Source: Lactobacillus huangpiensis (GTDB taxonomy: Bacteria; Bacillota; Bacilli; Lactobacillales; Lactobacillaceae). From it: 64,000 bases of DNA. The notes below the pieces were generated by a model. That model saw nothing but the letters and a program-made list of their open reading frames with translations. It was not told the origin of the DNA and ran no database searches. Within the stretch, counting starts at the first letter, position 1; every line of letters starts with the position of its first letter. Both the position numbers and the translations under genes were made by a program. The DNA is taken from the NCBI RefSeq assembly GCF_019972815.1, contig NZ_BPPA01000006.1:1-64000 (forward strand). Direction: 5' to 3'. Below, piece after piece: positions 8,835 to 17,109 of this stretch.

Positions 8835-8906
8835 GGGCCCTTAGTGTAATGGATCGCACGTAAGATTCCGGTTCTTAAAATCTGAGTTCGACTCTCAGGG
8901 GACCCA
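8835..8906 (+). tRNA. tRNA-Arg (anticodon CCG)
   Basis: A 72-base cloverleaf can be drawn by hand. D stem GTGT/GCAC; anticodon stem TAAGA/TCTTA with loop TTCCGGT (anticodon CCG, reading CGG); T stem CTGAG/CTCAG with loop TTCGACT. The acceptor arm GGGCCCT/GGGACCC has a C-A mismatch at position 4:69 and a T-G pair at 7:66. CCA is not encoded. It has a promoter and a following terminator, so it is a single-gene unit on the opposite strand from its neighbours. Confidence 0.9.
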
Positions 8907-8914
8907 TTGAATTA

Positions 8915-8955
8915 AAAAGAGTATCTCTTGCAATTTAGCAAAAGATACTCTTTCT
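8915..8955. terminator. Bidirectional terminator between tRNA-Arg and the carbamoyltransferase
   Basis: AAAGAGTATCT and AGATACTCTTT form a long stem (with short inner TTGC/GCAA pairing), flanked by A and T runs. It serves the tRNA on the plus strand and the gene at 8959 on the minus strand. Confidence 0.85.
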
Positions 8956-8958
8956 GTT

Positions 8959-9951
8959 TTAAGCTAATAAATTTTGTATAGCTTCTTGGTTCTCACTATT
9001 TAGCTTATCTTTAAGCAAATACGTAAATACTGCTCTCATTGCTGTTTTTTTGTTTGCAGCTTGCTGCCAGACAATAGATTTTTTGCCATCAAGCACAGAA
9101 GCCGTTACTTCTTCACCCCGGTTTGCTGGCAAACAGTGCATAAATTTAACGGACGGATTTTTTGTTTTAGCTAGTAGCTCATCATTAACCTGATACTTAG
9201 GATAAAAAAGTTTCATATATTCGTCTTTGCTATGCTCTTGATCATATAGACCATACCAAACATCTGTATAAACGAAATCAGCATCCTCTAAAACTTTTTC
9301 GTCTTCGGATAGTGTAATTGTGCCACCATTTTCTTGAGCAATTTTTGCGGCTTTATCCAATATTTCCATAGACAGATGTTTTTCTTTAGGACCATACTGA
9401 ACGAAGTGCATCCCCATTTGTGCACATAAAAATAGTGCTGAAACTGTAATCTGAGTTGCATCTCCTACAAAAACCAGCTTAACATCAGATAGTTTCTTTC
9501 CTTGAGGCAAAAATTCCTTGATTGTAATTAAATCTCCAAGGGCTTGTGTTGGATGATCATTATCACTCATAAAATTAACTACGGGTGCAGGTGAATTTTG
9601 AGCAATTTCAATAATATCCTCATGACTGGCAGTTCTAACCCCAATGATATCAACCAGATCACCTAGGGCATGACTCGTATCAGCTAAGCCTTCATGACCA
9701 TTTTCTCCCAATTGAATTTGACCAGGTGCTAAATACAATGCGTGACCGCCAAGTTCAGTCATTGCAGTTTCAGCTGAACAGCGTGTTCTTGTAGACACCT
9801 GATCAAAAATCATACCCAGACTTTTTCCTTTTAATAACGATGGATAATATCCATGATTAATAGTTGCTTCAATTTTAATACCGAGTTCAACTAAATATTG
9901 CATTTCGTCTTTTGAAAAGCTACAAGTATCAATAAAGTCTCTTTTAACCAA
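8959..9951 (-). CDS. ptcA: Putrescine carbamoyltransferase-like protein (ornithine carbamoyltransferase family)
   Basis: A 330-residue cytosolic transcarbamylase. Carbamoyl-phosphate motifs STRTR (residues 53-57), DHPTQ and HCLPA are intact. The substrate-side segment TDVWYGLYDQE and the following MKLFYPKYQVN match putrescine carbamoyltransferase rather than the SMG-loop of ornithine carbamoyltransferase, so carbamoylputrescine + phosphate <-> putrescine + carbamoyl phosphate is the likelier reaction (inference from remembered family sequences). The start is TTG at 9951 with AAGGAG 6 bases upstream. The upstream ATG at 9996 overlaps the predicted -10 box and has no ribosome binding site. No agmatine deiminase, antiporter or carbamate kinase is adjacent. 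Confidence 0.8.
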   Translation of the reverse strand: MVKRDFIDTCSFSKDEMQYLVELGIKIEATINHGYYPSLLKGKSLGMIFDQVSTRTRCSAETAMTELGGHALYLAPGQIQLGENGHEGLADTSHALGDLVDIIGVRTASHEDIIEIAQNSPAPVVNFMSDNDHPTQALGDLITIKEFLPQGKKLSDVKLVFVGDATQITVSALFLCAQMGMHFVQYGPKEKHLSMEILDKAAKIAQENGGTITLSEDEKVLEDADFVYTDVWYGLYDQEHSKDEYMKLFYPKYQVNDELLAKTKNPSVKFMHCLPANRGEEVTASVLDGKKSIVWQQAANKKTAMRAVFTYLLKDKLNSENQEAIQNLLA

Positions 9952-9994
9952 AAAATTCTCCTTAAAATAACTTCTATTTATGTTGTTGCGTACC

Positions 9995-10023
9995 ATAATA
10001 CAGGAAACCGGCTTTTTTTGAAA
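9995..10023 (-). promoter_or_regulatory. Probable promoter of the carbamoyltransferase gene
   Basis: Minus strand -35 TTTCAA, 17-base spacer, -10 TATTAT, placed about 40 bases before the TTG start. Confidence 0.55.
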
Positions 10024-10154
10024 TCAATGGGGGTCGAATATAGAAAGTCTTAATTACTTTTAAAACATTTTAAAGTAAAAGTTGAAGTATAAATTTTAGT
10101 ACTAAACTCATAATTGATAGTATTTTTCATTTATATCAAGTTCAAAAATGATAG

Positions 10155-10185
10155 ACAAAAAAAGCAGCTTGATAATCAAGCTGCT
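10155..10185 (-). terminator. Intrinsic terminator after the 10198 gene
   Basis: AGCAGCTTGA / TCAAGCTGCT with a short loop, followed on the minus strand by seven T residues, 13 bases past the stop. Confidence 0.88.
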
Positions 10186-10197
10186 CAGTAAATAATT

Positions 10198-11724
10198 TTA
10201 ATTCGTGTTACCGGCTGTTAATTCTCCCCTTTGAGCAAACTCAACATAAAGCTTATTGCCATATGAGGATAGCCCTTCAATTTCACGTCTAACATTCAAA
10301 TGATGGGTCTTCTTAAATGTACCATCTTTATCAACTTTGAAGATGTAATCATTAAAGCCAACATAGAATTGACTGTGCTTTTGATCATAAGTGAATCCTT
10401 GAACTGGCGAATGATTGCTTACAAAGTTGCCTTTTGTAGCGCCAACTTCAACAGGAGTCCAAGTGTCACCACTGCGGGTAACTTTCCAATATTCATAATA
10501 ACCGTGGCCACCATTATGGAACAGGCAATACATTGTATTGTCACCAGCAAATGTAGCATTGTGAATATATCTTGGATTACCATAATTAGAAATTCTAAAG
10601 GTCCAAATTTGATTAATCTTCATATCTGACTTACGTATTTGCAAGATTTCTTCAGAAGCATCTGAATTGCTTGAGGTATTATTATTGGCAATTACGTAAA
10701 CATATTTAGATGATGAACCAATAGCTTGACCATGTCCTAGTTTAATATAAGGACTAACTTTAATATGTGATGCATATTTCTTAAAAGTTGACCAGTTTAG
10801 GGTTAATAAGTTTTGTGCCTTAAACTTGTTAATGTGTTTTAAGTCATAAGAAACTAAGTGACCGTTTTGTGCTTTGCTTGAGTTAAAGACTGCAACAGTG
10901 AAGTTCGAGCCATGAACAGTAATTCCCTCAGGAATTACACCTACCTGACCCATCTTATCTCCTGCCTTATTGTAGTCAAGACTCACAAATCGAGGCTGGA
11001 ACAACTTAGTTTTCAATGTTAAACCATTAGCTTTAAAAGTATTAGATCTGTTTTCAGGAGTATAGTGATGAGCTGCATTCCAATTTCTGGATGAAGACTT
11101 AGAACTTCCCTTCCACGTAGAAACTTCCTTTGGACCATTTTTAGGAGTTTTATTTGCTCTTGCAATACCTTCATTCTTGTCAGAGCGAACTGTGACATCT
11201 ACGCTAGCCTTGGCTTTGCCATAACTGTAATCTACAGTGGTCTTTCCTGGCGTACCCGAGTCAATCTTAGATTTAGAAACATTAACTTTATTTGCATCAA
11301 CAGCGGTTCCAGTACTATCAGTCACATAATTAATCGCATCTTTAGTATTAAATGAATATTGATTATTTTGTACTAAACTGACTTTGTTAGCTACTGAAAT
11401 CTTATTTCTGGCAAAAAAGTTTTGGCTAACCCAACCAACTGTACGACCGTCAACAATTATTTTCCAAAACTTGCCTTTTTTAGTGGCAATAGACTTCTTA
11501 GACTGAATCTGTGCATGTTTGAAATACTTTGTAGAGGTGAATTTGCCAGATGGTCCCTTCTTTGATGCACTATGATAAACTGCGTAGTTGCCATTGCCAG
11601 CTATCTTAGTAACAGCCTTATGATAACTTTTAGCAGAAATGTATGAATTATTACTCCCAACAAATAAACCAACTGCGGCTATTGTTCCTGCAACCAGCAG
11701 CTTGTTTTTAAATTTTTTCCCCAT
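10198..11724 (-). CDS. Secreted SH3-like/propeller-like surface protein
   Basis: A 508-residue exported protein. Signal peptide residues 1-31 (KKFKNKLL then a hydrophobic core, cleavage near ISAKS). Residues 35-125 form a GW/SH3-like wall-binding module (IQSKKSIATKKGKFWKIIV then GRTVGWVSQNFF). Residues 130-190 look like a small Ig-like beta domain. Residues 230-508 resemble beta-propeller blades (GQAIGSSSKYVYVIAN, QGFTYDQKHSQFYVGFND, EIEGLSSYGNKLYVEF). It shares the whole architecture with 19009-20721. No LPxTG, so retention would be through the SH3-like module. Function unknown; ligand or glycan binding is a guess. Confidence 0.75.
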   Translation of the reverse strand: MGKKFKNKLLVAGTIAAVGLFVGSNNSYISAKSYHKAVTKIAGNGNYAVYHSASKKGPSGKFTSTKYFKHAQIQSKKSIATKKGKFWKIIVDGRTVGWVSQNFFARNKISVANKVSLVQNNQYSFNTKDAINYVTDSTGTAVDANKVNVSKSKIDSGTPGKTTVDYSYGKAKASVDVTVRSDKNEGIARANKTPKNGPKEVSTWKGSSKSSSRNWNAAHHYTPENRSNTFKANGLTLKTKLFQPRFVSLDYNKAGDKMGQVGVIPEGITVHGSNFTVAVFNSSKAQNGHLVSYDLKHINKFKAQNLLTLNWSTFKKYASHIKVSPYIKLGHGQAIGSSSKYVYVIANNNTSSNSDASEEILQIRKSDMKINQIWTFRISNYGNPRYIHNATFAGDNTMYCLFHNGGHGYYEYWKVTRSGDTWTPVEVGATKGNFVSNHSPVQGFTYDQKHSQFYVGFNDYIFKVDKDGTFKKTHHLNVRREIEGLSSYGNKLYVEFAQRGELTAGNTN

Positions 11725-11889
11725 TAAAGCTTACAACCCTTCTTTTATAATATAATAACAGTTTTGCACTTTTCTGGGCATAAATCAATAATTACCGCCG
11801 TTATAAAAATAAACTACTTTTTATTAGATTTTTATAACCATTTAAGCTAAAATAATAAAATTGTTATCTTAAAATAAGGGAGTAGTTTC
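11725..11889. other. Divergent promoter region between surface protein and APC permease
   Basis: 165 AT-rich bases separate two divergently transcribed genes. TAAAAT- and TATAAT-like hexamers occur on both strands, but no promoter can be assigned with confidence. Ribosome binding sites AAGAAGGGTTG (minus) and AAGGGAG (plus) are visible. Confidence 0.4.
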
Positions 11890-13326
11890 ATGGGTGAAAC
11901 ACCAAACAATTCTAAAAAGATGATGTGGACAACGCTTGCTACTATGGCTTTTTCTATAGTGTGGAGCTTTGGCAACGTTGTTAACGGATTTATATACTTT
12001 GATGGTACAAAGGTAATTTTCAGCTGGATTGTTATTTTCCTGCTTTTCTTTATTCCTTATGCCTTAATGGTTGGTGAACTGGGGTCTGTTTTTAAGGATT
12101 CTGAAGGCGGTGTCGCCTCTTGGATTAACGCCACCATTGGACCTAAATGGGCTTATTATGCTGGCTGGACCTTTTGGGCTGTTCACGTGGTTTACATTTC
12201 CAGTAAAGGTACAGGTGGCCTGAGAGGCATGGCCTGGGGTATATTTGGAAATACAAACTGGTATGACAGTCTGCCAACAGCTTGGACACAATTAGCTACA
12301 CTAGTAGTCTTTTTATTCTTTTGCTGGGTAGCCAGCCGGGGAATTCCAGTAATCAAAACTTTGTCGACAATAGCTGGTACCTCAATGTTCATCATGTCAA
12401 TTTTATTTATCATTATGATGTTTGCGGCTCCAATGATTAATCCGCACGCTAATTTCAATACTGTAAACTGGAATTGGCAAAACTTTGTGCCAGATTTTAA
12501 CATTAAGTATTTTACTTCTCTTTCTATCTTAGTATTTGCTGTTGGTGGAGCAGAGAAAATTTCGCCATATGTTAATAAACTGAAAAATCCATCAAGAAAT
12601 TTCCCTAAAGCTATGTTAGGTTTAGCCGGAATGGTGATGATTTCAGCTATTTTGGGCACAATAGCTTTAGCATTAATGTTTGATCCAAAGACCGTTAATG
12701 GCAATTTGAATGAATACATTTCAAACGGTCCTTACATTGCCTTTCAAAAATTAGGTGAATATTACGGAGTTGGTGGATTATTCCTCTACATTTATGCCTG
12801 GTGCAATGTGATAGGTCAATTTTCCGCATTGGTTATAAGTATTGATGCTCCTCTTAGAATGCTGTTAGGAGGCAAAGAAGCTAAAGACTTCATTCCTAAA
12901 AAGCTCTTAAAAGTTAATAAGCATGGTGCCTACATTAATGGTATTTGGATGATTGTTATACTTTCGGGTGGAATTATAGCACTTCAAGCCGTTATGCCTG
13001 ATGCACAAGCAGTAATGGCGCAATTAGTCAAACTCAATTCGATTGTAATGCCAATGCGTTATCTATGGGTTTTTATTGCATATTTGGCTTTACGAAAACA
13101 ACATGAAAAGTTCCACAAGGGTTTTGACAACTACCAAATGACCAAGCATCAATGGCTGGCATATATAGCTGGCCTTTGGGGATTGGCAGTTACTATTGCA
13201 TGCTGTTTAATGGGTATGTACTCATCTGATCCATTTACATTATGTCTAAATATCGCTACCCCTGTAGTATTACTGTTACTTGGTTTGATTATGCCAACTA
13301 TCAGAAGACATCAAGAAGAAAAATAA
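11890..13326 (+). CDS. APC-superfamily amino acid permease (glutamate:GABA antiporter/YjeM-like)
   Basis: A 478-residue integral membrane transporter with about 12 predicted helices. The first helix has the unwound APC motif region (WSFGNVVNGFIYFDG), and GELGSVFKDSEGGVASWI follows helix 2, typical of the YjeM/glutamate:GABA antiporter branch. Cytoplasmic segment KLKNPSRNFPKAM between helices 6 and 7. Substrate is an amino acid, not defined by sequence. One of the few plus-strand genes; its own terminator follows at 13340. AAGGGAG precedes the ATG. Confidence 0.88.
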   Translation: MGETPNNSKKMMWTTLATMAFSIVWSFGNVVNGFIYFDGTKVIFSWIVIFLLFFIPYALMVGELGSVFKDSEGGVASWINATIGPKWAYYAGWTFWAVHVVYISSKGTGGLRGMAWGIFGNTNWYDSLPTAWTQLATLVVFLFFCWVASRGIPVIKTLSTIAGTSMFIMSILFIIMMFAAPMINPHANFNTVNWNWQNFVPDFNIKYFTSLSILVFAVGGAEKISPYVNKLKNPSRNFPKAMLGLAGMVMISAILGTIALALMFDPKTVNGNLNEYISNGPYIAFQKLGEYYGVGGLFLYIYAWCNVIGQFSALVISIDAPLRMLLGGKEAKDFIPKKLLKVNKHGAYINGIWMIVILSGGIIALQAVMPDAQAVMAQLVKLNSIVMPMRYLWVFIAYLALRKQHEKFHKGFDNYQMTKHQWLAYIAGLWGLAVTIACCLMGMYSSDPFTLCLNIATPVVLLLLGLIMPTIRRHQEEK

Positions 13327-13339
13327 TAATTAAATAAAA

Positions 13340-13365
13340 TCGCCTTGCTTAAGGCGGTTTTTTCT
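13340..13365 (+). terminator. Intrinsic terminator after the APC permease
   Basis: Stem CGCCTT / AAGGCG, loop GCTT, then TTTTTTCTTT. Confidence 0.88.
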
Positions 13366-13404
13366 TTACCAAAAATGCTAAACTATAACTAAATAATAAA
13401 GGAG

Positions 13405-13860
13405 ATGAGAACTTTGCCTAATTTTCATGATGATGCTGAAGACTTATTGCGTAACCATCACTTAAAAGCAACTAAGCCCCGTTTAAAAATATTAGAATAC
13501 TTAATGGCACATCATAATCATCCTACTGCGGCTACAATTTTTTCAGCAATTAGTGGTGATGAACCTACTTATCGTGCTACGGTTTACAATACTCTAAACA
13601 AATTAGTTGATGCAGGAATTGTAATTGAAATAAAAAATGGTGATGATTCTCTGCACTACGATTACTTTGTCAAACCCCACTTTCATATTATCTGTAAAAA
13701 GTGTGGCAAAATTGCTGACGTCTATTATCCTGAATTCGATACAATTGAAAACCGCATGAGAACAGAAGCCGAAAAGCAAACTGGGTTCGTCACATCCTCT
13801 AGTCACGTTGAAATATACGGTATATGTCCTGAATGCCAAAAAAAAGAAAAAAAGAGCTAA
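13405..13860 (+). CDS. Fur-family metalloregulator (Fur/PerR/Zur type)
   Basis: A 151-residue Fur-family repressor. Winged HTH at residues 12-80 (TKPRLKILEYL, TYRATVYNTLNKLVDAG), then HFH and a structural zinc site formed by Cys97/Cys100 and Cys141/Cys144. The subfamily is not settled by sequence; the PHFHIICKKCGKI segment resembles PerR/Fur. The ATG at 13405 directly abuts the GGAG, so the TTG at 13414 (nine bases after GGAG) may be the true start, shortening the protein by three residues. A terminator overlaps the stop codon. Confidence 0.9.
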   Translation: MRTLPNFHDDAEDLLRNHHLKATKPRLKILEYLMAHHNHPTAATIFSAISGDEPTYRATVYNTLNKLVDAGIVIEIKNGDDSLHYDYFVKPHFHIICKKCGKIADVYYPEFDTIENRMRTEAEKQTGFVTSSSHVEIYGICPECQKKEKKS

Positions 13861-13872
13861 AGCTCTTTTTTA
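13851..13872 (+). terminator. Intrinsic terminator overlapping the fur-family stop
   Basis: AAAGAGCT / AGCTCTTT followed by T residues; the stop codon lies inside the hairpin. Confidence 0.85.
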
Positions 13873-13887
13873 TTTATTATAAATAAT

Positions 13888-14040
13888 TTATTGGTAACTT
13901 TTTTTAATCAAATTTATTTTACCATTTGCTTTTGGTGAACTGATCCAATTTCTTATCCACATGCTGAAAATTTGAGAACCAAGTAGATCAATATATCCTT
14001 TTTGTTCTGCATTTAAAAGTAAGTTACTAAAAAAAATGTT
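13888..14040 (-). pseudogene. Possible remnant of a decayed gene (50 open codons, no start)
   Basis: The 290-base gap after the Fur gene holds no complete gene. On the minus strand, 50 codons are open before a TAA at 13888, reading LNAEQKGYIDLLGSQIF then SMWIRNWISSPK. The composition is more protein-like than the surrounding AT-rich sequence. An in-frame TAA lies just upstream and no start or ribosome binding site is seen. I do not recognise it. It may be the 3' end of a lost gene, or chance. Confidence 0.3.
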
Positions 14041-14149
14041 TTAAAAGAAAAATGAATTCTACTCTTTTTAATGAATCTCTTTTAATCTTGGCATTTTTGA
14101 ATTTATAGCTGTTAATTACATTATTAATTTCATTTTAAAACTTTGTGAG

Positions 14150-15202
14150 TTATCTAAGGTAGTATAAATCGCTAAATTTTTTATTTTTATTTTGCATGGC
14201 AAGTCGCGGTGTTTTCCAATAAATTTGATCAGTTGTTATCGAAGCACTGCTTGCAACAACTAAAACTGGTTGACCCATTTCCGAATGCAGACCGTAATAT
14301 ATGCCATCTCCTGTTCCCTGCATCCAAGCTCGAAAATTAATCCATCTGATGCCATGAATATTCCTGTTCAATTCTCCTGTCATTTTCCAATTTTCGGTTC
14401 TTATTTGATAGTTTTTAGACATTTCTCCATATGTTTTATGCTCAAAAAATTTATCTTCGATCCGATGCAGTTCATATTTTTCACCATCTTCAATAGTATA
14501 ATTTGAGCCAATTGTCGTAGTATTCATATGTTTATTAAAATAACTATACCAGTTACCTCGCATAGCAAACGGCATGATGAAAGCTCCGGCATCACCCTGC
14601 ATTCTTTGGCTCATTAGCTTTGGACTGATCCTTAGATCAAAGATCCTAGTTTTACGCGCATTTTTGCTAATTAAATTATCCCAGCCATTTTCTTTCAAGT
14701 ATTGACTCATAGTTCTAATTGTTGCTTGTCCCAACTCTTTCATGCCATTGTTCGTATATAAATAAACAACATTATCTTGACCCACTTGTTTTAAAGTATA
14801 GAGCACTTCGTGATCTCCTATTTGGTAAACTACACCAAAGCTCGAAGGTACATGAGGAAAATATTCGCTGTTTTTAACAGCAACACTAATTCCATTTTCT
14901 TTTTCGTCTTCTAATGTTTTTTGCCAGTCACCGCCATATTTTTTGGCAGCATATACCGCTATGACAGTTGCTGTTCTTTTAGGATTTATGCTGGAATCAA
15001 TTGCCTTACCTTTTCTAGGTGCAGATTTAGTCTTAGAATTAGATTCATTTGGTTTTGATTTTACTATTTCAGGAGCAGAAGCAGATTTTGTTTGTGTATG
15101 CTGGCTACAAGCCGATAACATTAAAAGCACTAAAGATGAAAAAGCCAAAAATTGCAGTATTTTTGACATTTTTAACTTACCTAATATTTTCAAGAATTTC
15201 AT
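14150..15202 (-). CDS. Lipoprotein with C-terminal RGxWY-family domain
   Basis: A 350-residue predicted lipoprotein. The hydrophobic segment ends in the lipobox LSAC (Cys32), followed by a polar linker rich in S/K/P. The N-terminal half (about 70-190) contains VAVYAAKKYGG and a segment about reading a potential or ionic signal that I do not recognise. The C-terminal half carries PFAMRGNWYSYF and QIYWKTPRLAMQNK, the two hallmark blocks of the 2-4 kb secreted family, so this is a lipid-anchored long version. ATG at 15202 lacks a clear ribosome binding site; the ATG 11 codons further in, preceded by AGGTAAG, may be used. Lipidation would be by Lgt. Confidence 0.78.
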   Translation of the reverse strand: MKFLKILGKLKMSKILQFLAFSSLVLLMLSACSQHTQTKSASAPEIVKSKPNESNSKTKSAPRKGKAIDSSINPKRTATVIAVYAAKKYGGDWQKTLEDEKENGISVAVKNSEYFPHVPSSFGVVYQIGDHEVLYTLKQVGQDNVVYLYTNNGMKELGQATIRTMSQYLKENGWDNLISKNARKTRIFDLRISPKLMSQRMQGDAGAFIMPFAMRGNWYSYFNKHMNTTTIGSNYTIEDGEKYELHRIEDKFFEHKTYGEMSKNYQIRTENWKMTGELNRNIHGIRWINFRAWMQGTGDGIYYGLHSEMGQPVLVVASSASITTDQIYWKTPRLAMQNKNKKFSDLYYLR

Positions 15203-15225
15203 TTTTGAATTTTTAAACTCTTTCT

Positions 15226-15619
15226 TTAATTCTCCGATTTTAAAATATTATCATATTCTTCATTACTATACTGCTTAATCAAAGGCCAAGTTTTATCAGT
15301 ACTACCCTCATCGAAAAATACCAATTGACTGGTTTCTTCTATTTGGTGATCTCCAATTAGTCGTTCAATTACTTGTTTAAAAATTCACCACTTTCGGTAT
15401 ACAATAATGTTTTCTTGCCTGCTTGACAGGTTTTGCCATCAACATTAGTAGCCTTAATATTATAGTAAGTTTTGCCTTTAGCAGTTTTATTAACATAAAC
15501 GTGTACTTTTTTGGTCTTCTTAGCAGCACTGACTTCAGTACACCGCTACTAAATGCGTTATTTGATGTTTTATTTAAACCAACTAATAACAAAGCTGCAC
15601 CAGACACTAACATCATCAT
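15226..15619 (-). pseudogene. Small secreted protein gene broken by two frameshifts
   Basis: Three frames join into one plausible protein of about 130 residues. Frame 1: MMMLVSGAALLLVGLNK (signal) to NNAFSSG. Frame 2: TEVSAAKKTKKVHVYVNK, then KGKTYYNIKATNVDGK and TLLYTESGEF. Frame 3: LKQVIERLIGDHQIEE, TSQLVFFDEGSTDKTW and PLIKQYSNEEYDNILK, ending in TAA at 15226. The joins fall near 15545 and 15377. A poly-A-rich stretch with TAG lies just before the first ATG, so the original start may also be damaged. It follows the zinc-ribbon genes and ends just before the lipoprotein gene. Confidence 0.75.
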
Positions 15620-15676
15620 TTTTTGTAAAAACTATTCTTTTTCCTTTTTAAATCCCTTCTTAATTTATTTACCTTA

Positions 15677-17086
15677 TTAATACCTTTTATCACTAACTAT
15701 TTTACCGGTTCCAATTGATTTGATCTTTTGACTTTCATTATCTTCATCATCACTGCCAGATGAACGGAATGAAGCACCTTTATACAGCAAAACCTGTTTT
15801 CTTTCAGTATCACCACTTTCAAAAGTAAAGGTAATTTTATAAACTACATTACTGGACTTATTTGGTGCAGGATTAACAGAAATTACAGAACATGACATAT
15901 CATAACTGTCAATGTCGTCATCTTCATCATATCCTTTGTCCATTTTCCGTAACTCTTGATAACTCTTGTTCTCCGCTCCATTAACAAAAGCATCTTCATC
16001 GGGATTCTTAAAATTGTCCTCTAATATTTCTTGGGCATCTTCTTTGGCAATTAGACTATCCCACTTAGGCTCAATGGTCTTATGACTATCATTTGCATCA
16101 TCGTATTGCACATCACCATAATTCATTTCCTGAGATTTAATAGTATTATTACCCACTTTAGCCTTAACATAAATTTTCAACTTATCGGTTACTGGATAAT
16201 CCTTAAATGTTAATTTACCTTTTTTGTTTAAAGTACCAACATTTTTATCATTCAAGTAAAGGATTGCACCAGGGGTACTTTTAACCGTGAAATTTTCAGT
16301 CCTAATTCCCATATCGACTGTTCCACTGGACCACAAATCATAATTTGATGTAGTCGATAGATTCCTGCCTGAGATATTAGACTTAACTTTTATGTGGTAT
16401 GTCCCGACGAACAAGCGTCTTAATTTAACACCATATTTATTATCTTGTTTTTCACTAGCAAAATTACCCGGTTTAACCTGACCAATGTATTTACCATTGA
16501 CAGTTATGGAAGAATTTGAATGATTAGTGGCTACGGTTGCATAAATTGTAGGTACCCTTAATACATACCTCGGAAAAAGCAGCATATGATGACCAGATTG
16601 AACAAGATGAATTCTATTGAATGATGCGTCTTCTTTTAAATAATTAATTAATTCGTTAACAGCTTTATGATGTTCAGCAAAATAAGTCTGAGTTGGTTTT
16701 AAAGCCTCATCTGTTACCTGCATGGCAGAATCGTCCGCAACAACGTCTTTAGCTAATCCGGCTTTTGTATCAATTAAATCTGATTTAATTCTATTAATTT
16801 GATTTTCTTTTGAATAATGGTTTGAGCCCCAAGCATAAAATATTGTAAAAACTGCTAAAAATGCTACACCCAGAGTGAGCAAAACTTTTGTTTTCTTCTT
16901 CATAGGTTGAGCATAATAAGCTTTACGTCCTTGAGATGAGGTCTGTTTCTTAACTGTTTGCTGATATGCTTGTCTTGATGGACTGGCATGCTCTTTTTCT
17001 GCTAATTTGAAACCGCAGTTAGGACAAAACTCGACGTTGTTCTCTAACTTTGTGCCACAATTGGGACAAAATCTTTTTTCACTCAT
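15677..17086 (-). CDS. Zinc-ribbon membrane protein, TcaA-like
   Basis: A 469-residue protein. An N-terminal zinc ribbon (Cys7/Cys10 and Cys21/Cys24) is followed by a single transmembrane helix at about 68-86 and a large extracellular part. The extracellular part has repeated beta-rich segments resembling PEGA-type modules (NSSITVNGKYIGQVKPG; TPGAILYLNDKNVGTL) and ends with a mixed domain containing a very acidic DEDDDIDSYD. This is the TcaA/YvbJ layout in Firmicutes, linked to envelope stress and glycopeptide response in staphylococci; the role here is inferred only. AAGGAG precedes the ATG. It lies 23 bases after the other zinc-ribbon gene, so they probably form an operon. Confidence 0.75.
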   Translation of the reverse strand: MSEKRFCPNCGTKLENNVEFCPNCGFKLAEKEHASPSRQAYQQTVKKQTSSQGRKAYYAQPMKKKTKVLLTLGVAFLAVFTIFYAWGSNHYSKENQINRIKSDLIDTKAGLAKDVVADDSAMQVTDEALKPTQTYFAEHHKAVNELINYLKEDASFNRIHLVQSGHHMLLFPRYVLRVPTIYATVATNHSNSSITVNGKYIGQVKPGNFASEKQDNKYGVKLRRLFVGTYHIKVKSNISGRNLSTTSNYDLWSSGTVDMGIRTENFTVKSTPGAILYLNDKNVGTLNKKGKLTFKDYPVTDKLKIYVKAKVGNNTIKSQEMNYGDVQYDDANDSHKTIEPKWDSLIAKEDAQEILEDNFKNPDEDAFVNGAENKSYQELRKMDKGYDEDDDIDSYDMSCSVISVNPAPNKSSNVVYKITFTFESGDTERKQVLLYKGASFRSSGSDDEDNESQKIKSIGTGKIVSDKRY

Positions 17087-17109
17087 TATTACTTACTCCT
17101 TTAACCTTA

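Noticed and set aside
8959..9996. Annotation as ornithine carbamoyltransferase (argF) with ATG at 9996
   Set aside because: The substrate loop favours the putrescine enzyme, and the ATG at 9996 overlaps the -10 box and lacks a ribosome binding site; TTG at 9951 fits better.
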